IMG/VR virus record: IMGVR_UViG_3300035171_000016
Location: 83,761-147,760 of that record
DNA: 64,000 nucleotides
Strand: one strand, 5' to 3'
DNA from: a virus
This document shows positions 15,891-24,391 of this stretch, piece by piece (positions within the stretch are counted from its first letter, which is position 1; every line of letters starts with the position of its first letter). The position numbers were made by a program, and so were the translations under genes. Below the pieces are notes generated by a model. It did no database searches. It saw only the letters and a list, made by a program, of their open reading frames with translations, and was not told the DNA's origin.

Positions 15891-16538
15891 ATGCTAGATT
15901 CCAAACTACTAAAATACAATATATCAAATTATAAATTTCTCTGTTTCGACGTTGAGAGCGAGGGATTAAATCTTCTAAAATCAAGGCCATGGGAAATCGC
16001 ATGGACTGTTTATCACGGCTATAATAAGATAGAAAGCCATCAACACTTCGTAAAATGGCACGAGCTTAATGTTTCTATTGGTGCGGCTAAGGCCACAGGA
16101 TTTAACCCGGCCATAATTGAAGAAAAAGGTGAAAATCCTAAAGATGTTATTGACTTATTTGATAATTATATATACAATAAGGAATACAAATTAATTACGG
16201 CTAATGGGCTAGGCTTTGATACCTATATTCATAATTTATCAAGAAAACTATTGGGATATAAAACTGATTATTCCTATTTAGATAGGATGTACGATATTTT
16301 ATCAATGGGTAGGGCCTATAGACTAGGAATAAAACCGCCGGAAGAAAAAAAAGATTTTTTAGCATGGCAATATCGCCTTTTGCAGATTTTTCAGAAAGGG
16401 CTAAAATGTAAAAACGCAGAGCTAGCTAGAGAGTTCGGTTTTGAAGTTGACGAATCAAAACTACATATTGGAGCATATGATTGCGAATTAACCGCATTTT
16501 CATTCTTTAATTTAATTAAAAAAATAGATATACAATAA
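15891..16538 (+). CDS. DnaQ-like 3'-5' proofreading exonuclease
   Basis: A 215-residue DEDDh-type exonuclease. LCFDVESEGLNL gives the D20-x-E22 pair, TANGLGFDTYIHN the second Asp, and HIGAYDCELTAF the final His...Asp. Such enzymes remove mismatched 3' ends during replication (epsilon subunit of Pol III). It lies between the PHP and polymerase-core genes, strong context for a proofreading role in the same complex. The 86 bases upstream are A/T-only rich with one AT hairpin (ATTTATAT/ATATAAAT) and no clear promoter. Confidence 0.83.
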   Translation: MLDSKLLKYNISNYKFLCFDVESEGLNLLKSRPWEIAWTVYHGYNKIESHQHFVKWHELNVSIGAAKATGFNPAIIEEKGENPKDVIDLFDNYIYNKEYKLITANGLGFDTYIHNLSRKLLGYKTDYSYLDRMYDILSMGRAYRLGIKPPEEKKDFLAWQYRLLQIFQKGLKCKNAELAREFGFEVDESKLHIGAYDCELTAFSFFNLIKKIDIQ

Positions 16539-16546
16539 TTAATATA

Positions 16547-19096
16547 ATGTTTACAGAGCAATTTCAAAAATACGACTTTCCATTATTAGGACTAGTAAGA
16601 TTACCTCAAGTAAAAATTACTGACGCCGAAAAGAATTCTATTGGCATTAACTTAAATTGTTCAAATTATGAGTTTTTAAGAGAACTAACAAAACAAAACT
16701 TCCAAAAAAATGAGCATAAACTGTCTAATCCAGATGCATATCAAAAAAGAGCGCAGTATGAATTAGAGATATTTGAGGAATTAGGATTTACTGATTACGT
16801 TTTATTGGTATGGAAAGTTATCAATAAATTAAAAGAGCTAGGCGGTTACAGAGACGCTGGGCGCGGTAGCTGTGTAGGCTCTTTTGTTTTTGCTTTGATT
16901 GGTATTACCGGAGTATTAGATGTTATTGATAAAGGTTTAATTTTTGAGCGTTTTATTTCTAGAGTAAGAAGTAAAAAAGAAATTATTGATGGAACTACAT
17001 ATCTTCATGGAGACCTTCTTTGCGATGCAGATTTAAATCTCGGAGGGTGCCGACAAGATATTATTGATTGGCTTAAACAGGAATATCAGGGTAAAATCTG
17101 TAAAATTGCAGCGTTTTCAACCCTTACTTCTAAAATTTTAATTAAGGATATATATAAAACATATGACGAGGTAAACGAGGATGAGGCCAAGAGAGTTGCC
17201 GACATGATTGAGAAACAATTTGGTATAGTTAACGATATTGAAGAAACTATTAAAGAAAATAAAGAATTTAAAAAATGGTCAGAAGCACATCCTAAAACAT
17301 TTGAAATTTGTTTACAACTAAGAGATTTATTGAGACAAAAAACTTCTCATGCTTCTGGATATTTTATATCATATTATGATTTAGACGGATTTGTCCCTGT
17401 TGAGCTAAATAAAGATAAGGAATTATCTCTAGCTTACGAAATGAATGACGCCTCTCAGTTAGGAACAAAATTAGACTTATTAGGTCTAACACAATGCGAA
17501 ATTCTTACTGAATTTTTCAAAACTATTCCAGAAAAACCAGACGATATTGAATTAGACACAAATCCAATTGTTTACGAAGCATTACAAAAAGATTTTTTGC
17601 CATATGGATTATATCAAATAAGTGCCGATTGTGCAAAAAGAGTTACAAATAAAGTAAGACCAAAAAATATTTCAGAATTAAGTGATATTAACGCAATAGC
17701 TAGACCCGGCGCATTAGATTATCTAGATTCATATGTAGATGGAACAGTAAAATCTCCTCATAAAATATTTGATGATATAGTTAAAGAAACTAGAGGCCTG
17801 TTTTTGTACCAAGAGCAATTAATGAAGGCTATTGTGGCAATCGGATTTACGTTAGACGACGCTGAAATAGTTAGAAAAATTGTTGGCAAAAAACAAAAGA
17901 AAGAGTTTCCAAAATGGGAGCAAAAAATTAAAGATAAAATTAAAGAAAATAATCTTCCATCAGAAGTTTATGAAATTGTTTGGAAGGTTTTAAACGATAG
18001 CTCTGGATATTCTTTTAATAAAAGTCATAGCTTAGGCGTGTCATATCTCGGAGCATTAACTGTTTGGGCAAAATATAAATATCCATTACAATTCTATACA
18101 GCCTGCCTAAATTCAGCTAAAAATCAGCCCGCTCCCACAGACGAAATAGCGGCTATTGAAAACGAATTAAAATATTTTAATATTAAATTATTACCACCGG
18201 ATATTATTAAGTCTAAAAATGAATTTACTATAGAAGATGGAAATATAAGATTTTCATTACAGTCTATTAAAGGAATTGCTAATAAAACATTAGAAAAAAT
18301 TCAAAACTTTAAACACGAATATTCTTCTAAATTTGATATATTTAATGCCGCCAACGAAGCAAAGTTAGGTATTGGAGTTCTATCGGCTTTAATACAATCT
18401 GGCTGTTTAAGTAGCTATTGCAAGGATATAACTCGCTCACAGCTAGTTAAAGAGGCTCAGTTATATAATTTATTAACAGACAAGGAAAAGAAAAGAGTTA
18501 TTGAAATTGGAGAACAATTTAATTATGATTTAGTTGGAATTATTAAATATTTATCTTCTCCACAAAACGGCTCAGAAAAATCTTTTATTAAGAATAGTAG
18601 AATGGAAACAATAAGAAAGAAATTTAAAGGATATTACGAAATTTATAAACAAAATAGCAAAAATGAAAAGCTTGCTCAAAATTTTTATGAATTTTCCTTG
18701 CTAGGATTTACTTTTTCTGATACATTATATAGTATATTAAAGGAAGAATATAAAGATGTAATGCCAATAAATCAAGTAATTGGTGAGCTAGATAATACTA
18801 AAGTTCAGGTATGCGGACGTATTAGTGATATTCGCTCTGGGACTTCAAAAAATAAAAATAAATATATTAAAGCTAAACTTGAAGATGGTAGCGGAAATAG
18901 TATTAATATAATGATAATGGAAAGAAATTTTAGTCTCAATGAAGAGCTAAACGATGGTAAAAAACTAGAAGATGGAGATATTATCATGGCAGAAGGAACT
19001 AAAAAGCCAGATATTATCTTCTGTGATAAGATAGTATCCCAAAAAATTAAAATATATCAAAAACTAAGCGAATTAAAAAATAGCGAAAAAATATAA
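16547..19096 (+). CDS. dnaE: family C DNA polymerase catalytic subunit (PHP-less DnaE core)
   Basis: An 849-residue protein that starts where the palm/thumb of DnaE normally begins. AGRGSCVGSF (residues 104-113) matches the GRGSxxGSL motif. The catalytic aspartates are D160 and D162 (LLCDADLN, canonical PDxDxD) and D309 (KLDLLGL, canonical FDFLGL). Fingers with the SGYSFNKSHS block follow, then a C-terminal OB domain (VQVCGRISDIRSGTSKNKNK). It polymerises the phage genome. The N-terminal PHP part is missing and supplied by the gene at 15046. All three catalytic Asp are kept, so it should be active. Confidence 0.9.
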   Translation: MFTEQFQKYDFPLLGLVRLPQVKITDAEKNSIGINLNCSNYEFLRELTKQNFQKNEHKLSNPDAYQKRAQYELEIFEELGFTDYVLLVWKVINKLKELGGYRDAGRGSCVGSFVFALIGITGVLDVIDKGLIFERFISRVRSKKEIIDGTTYLHGDLLCDADLNLGGCRQDIIDWLKQEYQGKICKIAAFSTLTSKILIKDIYKTYDEVNEDEAKRVADMIEKQFGIVNDIEETIKENKEFKKWSEAHPKTFEICLQLRDLLRQKTSHASGYFISYYDLDGFVPVELNKDKELSLAYEMNDASQLGTKLDLLGLTQCEILTEFFKTIPEKPDDIELDTNPIVYEALQKDFLPYGLYQISADCAKRVTNKVRPKNISELSDINAIARPGALDYLDSYVDGTVKSPHKIFDDIVKETRGLFLYQEQLMKAIVAIGFTLDDAEIVRKIVGKKQKKEFPKWEQKIKDKIKENNLPSEVYEIVWKVLNDSSGYSFNKSHSLGVSYLGALTVWAKYKYPLQFYTACLNSAKNQPAPTDEIAAIENELKYFNIKLLPPDIIKSKNEFTIEDGNIRFSLQSIKGIANKTLEKIQNFKHEYSSKFDIFNAANEAKLGIGVLSALIQSGCLSSYCKDITRSQLVKEAQLYNLLTDKEKKRVIEIGEQFNYDLVGIIKYLSSPQNGSEKSFIKNSRMETIRKKFKGYYEIYKQNSKNEKLAQNFYEFSLLGFTFSDTLYSILKEEYKDVMPINQVIGELDNTKVQVCGRISDIRSGTSKNKNKYIKAKLEDGSGNSINIMIMERNFSLNEELNDGKKLEDGDIIMAEGTKKPDIIFCDKIVSQKIKIYQKLSELKNSEKI

Positions 19097-19102
19097 ACTA
19101 TT

Positions 19103-19360
19103 ATGAATAAAAAACCACTATTATCAACTTTAGGTTCTAATGAAAATGGAGACTGGAAACAAGAATGGAAAGATATGCCAGAATTTATTCAGGAAAAGCA
19201 AAGACCATATAAAATGCTTATAGTAAGATTTGAAACAAAAGAAGATTATGAAGATTTTCAAAAAAGAATTGAACAAAAACTTACGGATAAGACTAAAAGT
19301 ATCTGGCACCCAGAATTAGAGCGCGGCGAGCATTCTGATAAAAGATATGTAGACGAATAA
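19103..19360 (+). CDS. conserved small phage protein (WKDMPEF / KTKSIWHP pattern)
   Basis: An 85-residue protein with a W-x-DMPEFIQEK block, a KMLIVRFETKEDYEDF strand-helix and a DKTKSIWHPE motif. I recognise this pattern from proteins and domains carried by many phages and mobile elements, often beside DNA-modification or ParB-like genes; its function is not settled. It sits between the polymerase and the tandem base-glycosyltransferase candidates. Confidence 0.6.
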   Translation: MNKKPLLSTLGSNENGDWKQEWKDMPEFIQEKQRPYKMLIVRFETKEDYEDFQKRIEQKLTDKTKSIWHPELERGEHSDKRYVDE

Positions 19361-19376
19361 TAAATATTAATTATTT

Positions 19377-20126
19377 ATGTTTACAGTATATATACCCTCT
19401 CTTAAAAGGTTTGATATAAAAAATGGTACTGCTAAACTTATGCAGGACAATAATATTAACTATAAATTAGTTGTAGAGCCACATGAATTTATAAGTTATT
19501 GTAATAATTTTGGAGAAAATAATGTTATTAGTATAGACCGCTCTGGATTAGGAGAGGCATATGTTAGAAATTGGATTAAAAAATATTCAAAATCAATTAA
19601 GGAACAGTGGCATTGGCAATTAGATGATGATATTAGTAGTTTTTGTTATAGAAGATTTCAACAAAAAAGACAGGCTATTTCTGCCAAAAATGCTTTATTA
19701 GATGTAGAAATAGAAACTATTAAATATAACAATGTTTCAGAGTCGGGTATTAATTTTGATTCTTGGAGGCCGGGGAATATATCTATAATTATTAATAGGC
19801 CGGTATATAGATGTGTTTTAATTAAAAATGATAATAATATAGAATGGCGAGAATTTGTTCCATTTTGCGACTGGGACTATTCTATGCAACTATTAAATAA
19901 CGGATTTTCAATATTAAAATTTGACCATATTAGATTAAAATCTCCTAAACCCGGAACCTTTGCTGGTGGATTAGACTATTTATATGCAAAAAATAATATT
20001 AGAAATAATATACAAAGTCAGTTAATTAAGGAGTGGCCAGAGTGCTATTTAAGCGAAAGTAAATCCGGTAAATGGATTAATGCTAGAAAATTTTTTAAAC
20101 TACATAATAACCCACTAAATAAATGA
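19377..20126 (+). CDS. TET-associated-type glycosyltransferase (TAGT-like), copy 1
   Basis: A 249-residue protein with the order of motifs seen in its neighbour at 20123: an N-terminal TVYIPSLKR strand, NYKLVVEPHEF, then GLGEAYVRNWIKK and the acidic HWQLDDDI motif that should bind metal and nucleotide sugar. A later RCVLIKN..WREFVPFCDWD block resembles the donor/acceptor pocket. This is the pattern of the TET-associated glycosyltransferases predicted to sugar-modify oxidised pyrimidines in phage DNA (Iyer, Aravind and colleagues). It overlaps copy 2 by an ATGA junction, so the two are translated together and may modify DNA sequentially or as a heterodimer. Confidence 0.68.
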   Translation: MFTVYIPSLKRFDIKNGTAKLMQDNNINYKLVVEPHEFISYCNNFGENNVISIDRSGLGEAYVRNWIKKYSKSIKEQWHWQLDDDISSFCYRRFQQKRQAISAKNALLDVEIETIKYNNVSESGINFDSWRPGNISIIINRPVYRCVLIKNDNNIEWREFVPFCDWDYSMQLLNNGFSILKFDHIRLKSPKPGTFAGGLDYLYAKNNIRNNIQSQLIKEWPECYLSESKSGKWINARKFFKLHNNPLNK

Positions 20127-21022
20127 ATCCAAACTATCCATTATATATTGTATCTAAAAGTCGCTGGGAAAGCCGATTAACAAGCAAGGCGTTAGAGAGA
20201 ATGGATGTTCCCTATTATATAGTAGTAGAGGCTCACCAATATAATGAATATGCATCCGTTATAGATAAGAATAAGATATTAATTTTACCACAAGAATTTT
20301 TAGATAACTACGATACTTGCGATGAACTCGGTAATACTAAAAGCAAGGGTCCCGGAGCAGCTAGAAATTTTGCATGGGAACACTCTATTAAAAATGGATT
20401 TAAGAGACATTGGGTACTAGATGATAATATTCCATTGTTTTATAGATTAAATAGAAATACTAGAATAATCGTTAATACCGGCTCAATTTTTAAAGCTGCC
20501 GAAGATTTTGTAGATAGATATGAAAACTTATTGGTTTCTGGATTTAATTATAGATTCTTTTGCAAACAAACAGAGCCTCTTCCGCCTTATTATCTTAATA
20601 CCAGAGTTTATTCGTGTTTATTAATTCAAAATGATGCTCCCTATAGATGGAGAGGAAGATATAATGAAGATACCGATTTATCTTTAAGAGTTTTAAAAGA
20701 CGGACATTGTACATTACAATTTAATGCCTTTCTTCAGGGTAAGGTGGCTACTCAAACAGTAGCGGGTGGAAATACTGAGGAATTTTATAAAAACGAAGGT
20801 ACTATCAATAAATCCAAAATGCAAGTTGATTTACATCCAGATGTATCAAAGCTTGTTTGGAAATTCGGTAGGTGGCATCATCATGTAGATTATAGCTCAT
20901 TTCAAAAAAATAATAAATTAATAAAAAAGAAAAATTTAAATATAGAAGATAAAATAAATAATTATGGAATGAAATTGGTAGATATTAAAGATAAAAACAT
21001 TGACAAAACTAACATATCCTGA
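20123..21022 (+). CDS. TET-associated-type glycosyltransferase (TAGT-like), copy 2
   Basis: A 299-residue protein with the clearer family signature: YIVSKSRWESRLTSKALE, VPYYIVVEAHQYNEY, GPGAARNFAWEHS, then RHWVLDDNI with the acidic motif, FYRLNRNTR, and YNEDTDLSLRVLKDG. TAGT proteins are predicted GT-A enzymes that glycosylate hydroxymethylated or otherwise modified bases in phage DNA. No TET/JBP oxygenase or hydroxymethylase is present in this window; the base-modifying partner must lie elsewhere. The last 35 residues are a charged, lysine-rich tail that overlaps the promoter of the next gene. Confidence 0.78.
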   Translation: MNPNYPLYIVSKSRWESRLTSKALERMDVPYYIVVEAHQYNEYASVIDKNKILILPQEFLDNYDTCDELGNTKSKGPGAARNFAWEHSIKNGFKRHWVLDDNIPLFYRLNRNTRIIVNTGSIFKAAEDFVDRYENLLVSGFNYRFFCKQTEPLPPYYLNTRVYSCLLIQNDAPYRWRGRYNEDTDLSLRVLKDGHCTLQFNAFLQGKVATQTVAGGNTEEFYKNEGTINKSKMQVDLHPDVSKLVWKFGRWHHHVDYSSFQKNNKLIKKKNLNIEDKINNYGMKLVDIKDKNIDKTNIS

Positions 21023-21028
21023 TAATAT
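21000..21028 (+). promoter_or_regulatory. early promoter with consensus -35
   Basis: TTGACA (21000-21005), 17 bases, TAATAT (21023-21028), ending 6 bases before the ATG at 21035. The -35 lies inside the 3' end of the upstream glycosyltransferase gene. Confidence 0.82.
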
Positions 21029-21034
21029 ATAAAT

Positions 21035-21469
21035 ATGCCTAAACTAACTATTGCCGAAGTACAAGAAGCCCTAGCTCGCTCTAATGTAGAACCAAAACAG
21101 CAAGAGTCGGTTCTTAATCATTTACAAGAGGTTATTAAAGAGCTAGAAGACGAAAAAGAGCAACAAAATCCTACAGTTAAAGTAAAAAACGAGTTTGGAG
21201 TAATTATTCTTGATGAAAATGGAGATATTAAGGTAGATACTGCTGCGCTTATTTATCAGATAAAGGTAGGAGAAGACCACGGTACGGTATTCCAGCGCAT
21301 TAGAGACGCCGTAAAAGAATTTAATCTAACTAAAAAAGGCCTAAAGCATCCTGTCAAATCGGTAACAGAAGCCTTTCAAGCAATCGCGCCTAAGATTTTT
21401 AAGAACCAAGGTATCATTCGTAAAACTAAAGAAATTACCAGAGTATTAAAAACTAATAATAAAATTTAA
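21035..21469 (+). CDS. hypothetical protein with coiled-coil start, 144 aa
   Basis: A 144-residue protein. Residues 1-45 are a charged helical/coiled-coil segment (QQESVLNHLQEVIKELED), then a mixed domain and a basic C-terminus. It has its own strong promoter and no known family. Better GC at third positions than its AT-rich neighbours suggests good expression. Position before the putative ssDNA-binding gene hints at replication or nucleoid roles. Confidence 0.6.
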   Translation: MPKLTIAEVQEALARSNVEPKQQESVLNHLQEVIKELEDEKEQQNPTVKVKNEFGVIILDENGDIKVDTAALIYQIKVGEDHGTVFQRIRDAVKEFNLTKKGLKHPVKSVTEAFQAIAPKIFKNQGIIRKTKEITRVLKTNNKI

Positions 21470-21470
21470 C

Positions 21471-21499
21471 TTGACTTTTCTATAAAATTAAATTAATAT
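21471..21499 (+). promoter_or_regulatory. early promoter for the 21506-22529 genes
   Basis: TTGACT (21471-21476), 17 bases, TAATAT (21494-21499), ending 6 bases before the ATG at 21506. It begins one base after the stop of the preceding gene. Confidence 0.82.
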
Positions 21500-21505
21500 A
21501 AATAT

Positions 21506-21697
21506 ATGCCTAAAAATACAAATAAAACAATCCGTTATTTCGGTGAAATCGTTATGCGCCCTAATGGTCGCTATCAAGTAAAACATATCCAACGCCTTAT
21601 CGGTGTCAACCAACATCGCCGCAAGTGGGTTGATGTTAGTGGCTCTGAATTTGCTAAGGAACTAAATAAAGCAAATGTTTTAGCCCCTAAACACTAA
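21506..21697 (+). CDS. small basic protein, 63 aa
   Basis: A strongly basic 63-residue protein (GEIVMRPNGRYQVKHIQRL, NQHRRKWVDVSG) with GC-rich codons (CGC, GGT) unlike most of the window. High codon quality, a strong promoter and basic charge suggest an abundant nucleic-acid-binding protein. No family recognised. Confidence 0.6.
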   Translation: MPKNTNKTIRYFGEIVMRPNGRYQVKHIQRLIGVNQHRRKWVDVSGSEFAKELNKANVLAPKH

Positions 21698-21706
21698 TAT
21701 ATAATT

Positions 21707-22273
21707 ATGCCTAGCCAATTTTTTTCACCTAATGCCAAAATTTCAGGAGGAGCGGCTTTCTTCTCCTTTAATTCTAAGGATGGCTCAGTTTATATCAAAT
21801 TACTTAAACAGATAGCTAATAATCCAAATAAGAAAGGTAATTTTGACGGAGCGAATCCAGTAAATATTAAACTTTCTCAAGATGAGGCCGCTGATTTTGT
21901 CCGCGCCGTTAGAACCAGCGGAGAATCTAAATTCTTTCATAAGTTCGAGGCCAATACAACCTCTGGCTCTTTAAAGTTTTATACTATTCCAGCTAAGGAT
22001 AACTTTCCTGCTCGTAGCGGTTTTGGTTTATCTGTGAAGAAATCCGCAGATGGAAAGGAAACAGAAATTAAGGTAGGATTTACTCTCGGTTCTGCCGAAA
22101 GACTATCTATTTTCTTAACAAATGCTTTAACGCATATTATGGACGCTGAATACTCACAGGACATTAAGGACGCAAAGGAGTATGCCGAAAAGAAAAAGAA
22201 TGCCGCATCGGTATCTGTTCCAGACGAAGCTAAAGAAGATGTTAAAGAAACAGAAGAAGAAATCGAATTTTAA
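21707..22273 (+). CDS. candidate single-stranded DNA-binding protein
   Basis: A 188-residue protein. The core (residues 10-150) alternates strands and helices in a way that recalls PUR/whirly-type ssDNA-binding folds (AAFFSFNSKDGSVYIKL, GFGLSVKKSADGKETEIKV). The tail from residue 165 is acidic and ends EEIEF. An acidic tail with terminal Phe is the hallmark of SSB proteins that recruit partners. Codons are GC-rich and the promoter strong, as expected for an abundant replication protein. The fold assignment is tentative; a second acidic-F protein lies at 28578. Confidence 0.5.
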   Translation: MPSQFFSPNAKISGGAAFFSFNSKDGSVYIKLLKQIANNPNKKGNFDGANPVNIKLSQDEAADFVRAVRTSGESKFFHKFEANTTSGSLKFYTIPAKDNFPARSGFGLSVKKSADGKETEIKVGFTLGSAERLSIFLTNALTHIMDAEYSQDIKDAKEYAEKKKNAASVSVPDEAKEDVKETEEEIEF

Positions 22274-22283
22274 TTAAAAAATT

Positions 22284-22529
22284 ATGGCACATGGAAAAAG
22301 TTTAGAACTTAATAAGATTAAACCCGCTGACACAACTATTGGTTCATACGCTAAAGTTGGAAATAAAATGTTTAGAGAGTTTGTCGCTGGAGATATTGTT
22401 TATTCTAGAGACGGAACTACTAAATATTTGGTTCAAAAAGACGGTAGCTTTAGAAGAGTTACTGCTGCAATGGAAAATCTAACTAAGATTGTTAAAAAGG
22501 TTAGCGATAACGAGTCTAAAGAAAATTAA
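22284..22529 (+). CDS. hypothetical protein, 81 aa
   Basis: An 81-residue protein with a central beta segment (MFREFVAGDIVYSRDGTTKY), 10 bases after the putative ssDNA-binding gene and probably on the same mRNA. Its last bases overlap the convergent terminase gene. Unknown function. Confidence 0.55.
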   Translation: MAHGKSLELNKIKPADTTIGSYAKVGNKMFREFVAGDIVYSRDGTTKYLVQKDGSFRRVTAAMENLTKIVKKVSDNESKEN

Positions 22530-24388
22530 TAGGTAGTCTTACCCATCATAATCGGCATCCATAGGTTTGCCGATTTTTTTACGTCTCCAGCTCTATTCAT
22601 ATCAAAGTAAGCTTTAGCGGCTTCTATTGCTAATAAAAGACTAGTATAGCCGTCTTTACGAGCACGGTTAGCACTTTTATTTCTTTTTAGAGTTACTGGC
22701 AAATCAAAAATCTGGCCACCAGAAGGCGAGTTACGAATTTCTATTAAACTAGCCTGTTTTTTAATTTGATAAACAAGGTCGTCTTCATTTGAAATTAAAT
22801 CTACTATAAACTTGTTTTTATTTTCGCTTTCTTCAAATGGGTATGGAATTCCGCTTGTTATAGCAGATTCATAATCGTTATGAGAGGTTAGTCTAGAAGC
22901 AAACCAGATTTTTTTAGTATTTATCCACGTTTGTAGTTGTTCATTAATTCTTCTGATAGACTGTTGGTTAAAAACGTGTTTAAAACAAATTTTATTATTA
23001 CTTAAATTGTATTCTTTTTTGAAATCTAACAACATTCTATTATAATCGTCACCATGAAGTTCTCCATTATATTCTAATAGATTAACCTTGAATTTGTTAT
23101 CTTGAAACAAAGCAGACTCATTACAGCTAGAGGTAAATCCGCCATCAGCATTATCAAAGCATATCATTTGAATATTAAAAGCTTTTAATAGATAATAAAA
23201 ATATTTGATATGTTCTTTTAAGTCTTTTCCGGCTTCCATATACGAATGGACTACTGTTGCCGTTTCATTTTCTGGATTTAATTTCAAAACACACATTGCG
23301 AAGAAATCTGAACTAGGACTATTAGAAAACGATGGGTCGCATCCTAAAACATAAATATCCTCTGATTTTCCTCTAATTTCCATACATGGAGAATCAGAAT
23401 CTTTAACAGTTAATTCATGCATTTTCTTAGCCGAAAAATAAGAATCGCTACCATCTGTAAAATGTGCGCCAAATTCTCTTTGAAAGATTGGGTCATGTTC
23501 GCCCATAGAGCTAGCTTCTTCAATAACACTCTTTTCAATAAAGAGTTTCGGAAGAGCCTTATAACCTATTTGAGCAACGAAATAGGTAGCATCAACTACC
23601 TTATCTTCCGCTAAAATATTCTCTATCCATTCTTGAAATGTTTTATAACATGGCTCAAAAGTATAAGACGCGCTGGTTAAGCATATCATTCTTGCCGAAG
23701 ATGGGAATACCATCCTATCCTTTTCCTCTATCTTTCCTTCTTTAACAAGTTCGTCTTCCTCGTCTGCCTGACGAATACGCTCTCCGACATTTGACGGAAC
23801 CAACAAGAACGGCATTAATACTTTTTTAACAACCTCTTCTGAAAAAAGTAGATATTCATCTAAAATAAGTAATTGGGCGCGAAAACCACGAAGCTTATCA
23901 GAGTTCATGGGAATTGCTCTGATAATTCCGCCATTCAAAGCGATTTCAAATGCATCATTTCTCTTACTTTTTGCGCCGAAACATTCTTTAAGTAAGAAAC
24001 CTTCTTTTGAGTCTATTATTTTTTCCAAATTGTTAAAGATATGTCTAGCTGTACGAAATGTCGGGCCGCATATAACAACATTAGTTCCCGGATTGAATAA
24101 AGGATATAAGAATGCTATAATGGCAGCTATAAAGCTTTTTGAAGCACCACGAGAGGCCACAATCATTGAAAAATTTCTATTAAAAAGAGCTTTTAATAAA
24201 ATCTCTTGATATGTAGCTAGAGTTACTTTTCTTTTAGTTAATAATTCCAAACCAAAACCAAGATTTGCTCTTAAAAACTTTCCGAGTGCGGCCATAGCCT
24301 GCTTATCGGTAAGCTCTCCTTTTAAATCTAAAATAGATTGATTTATATTTGGATATTTTTTCTCGTATTTTTTAGGGAAATATAACAT
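22526..24388 (-). CDS. terL: terminase large subunit
   Basis: A 620-residue packaging motor. The N-terminal ATPase has a Walker A-like VASRGASKS (78-85) and Walker B LLILDEY (D177, E178), followed by a LTSAS coupling motif near 237. The C-terminal RNase H-fold nuclease has D351 (LGCDPSFS), the ICFDNADGG block (D412/D415) and a late Asp region near DGYTSLLLAIEA. It translocates and cuts the genome into proheads. It is convergent with the early genes, overlapping by 4 bases, and starts 3 bases after the ERCC4-type nuclease gene. Confidence 0.93.
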   Translation of the reverse strand: MLYFPKKYEKKYPNINQSILDLKGELTDKQAMAALGKFLRANLGFGLELLTKRKVTLATYQEILLKALFNRNFSMIVASRGASKSFIAAIIAFLYPLFNPGTNVVICGPTFRTARHIFNNLEKIIDSKEGFLLKECFGAKSKRNDAFEIALNGGIIRAIPMNSDKLRGFRAQLLILDEYLLFSEEVVKKVLMPFLLVPSNVGERIRQADEEDELVKEGKIEEKDRMVFPSSARMICLTSASYTFEPCYKTFQEWIENILAEDKVVDATYFVAQIGYKALPKLFIEKSVIEEASSMGEHDPIFQREFGAHFTDGSDSYFSAKKMHELTVKDSDSPCMEIRGKSEDIYVLGCDPSFSNSPSSDFFAMCVLKLNPENETATVVHSYMEAGKDLKEHIKYFYYLLKAFNIQMICFDNADGGFTSSCNESALFQDNKFKVNLLEYNGELHGDDYNRMLLDFKKEYNLSNNKICFKHVFNQQSIRRINEQLQTWINTKKIWFASRLTSHNDYESAITSGIPYPFEESENKNKFIVDLISNEDDLVYQIKKQASLIEIRNSPSGGQIFDLPVTLKRNKSANRARKDGYTSLLLAIEAAKAYFDMNRAGDVKKSANLWMPIMMGKTTY

Positions 24389-24391
24389 ATT

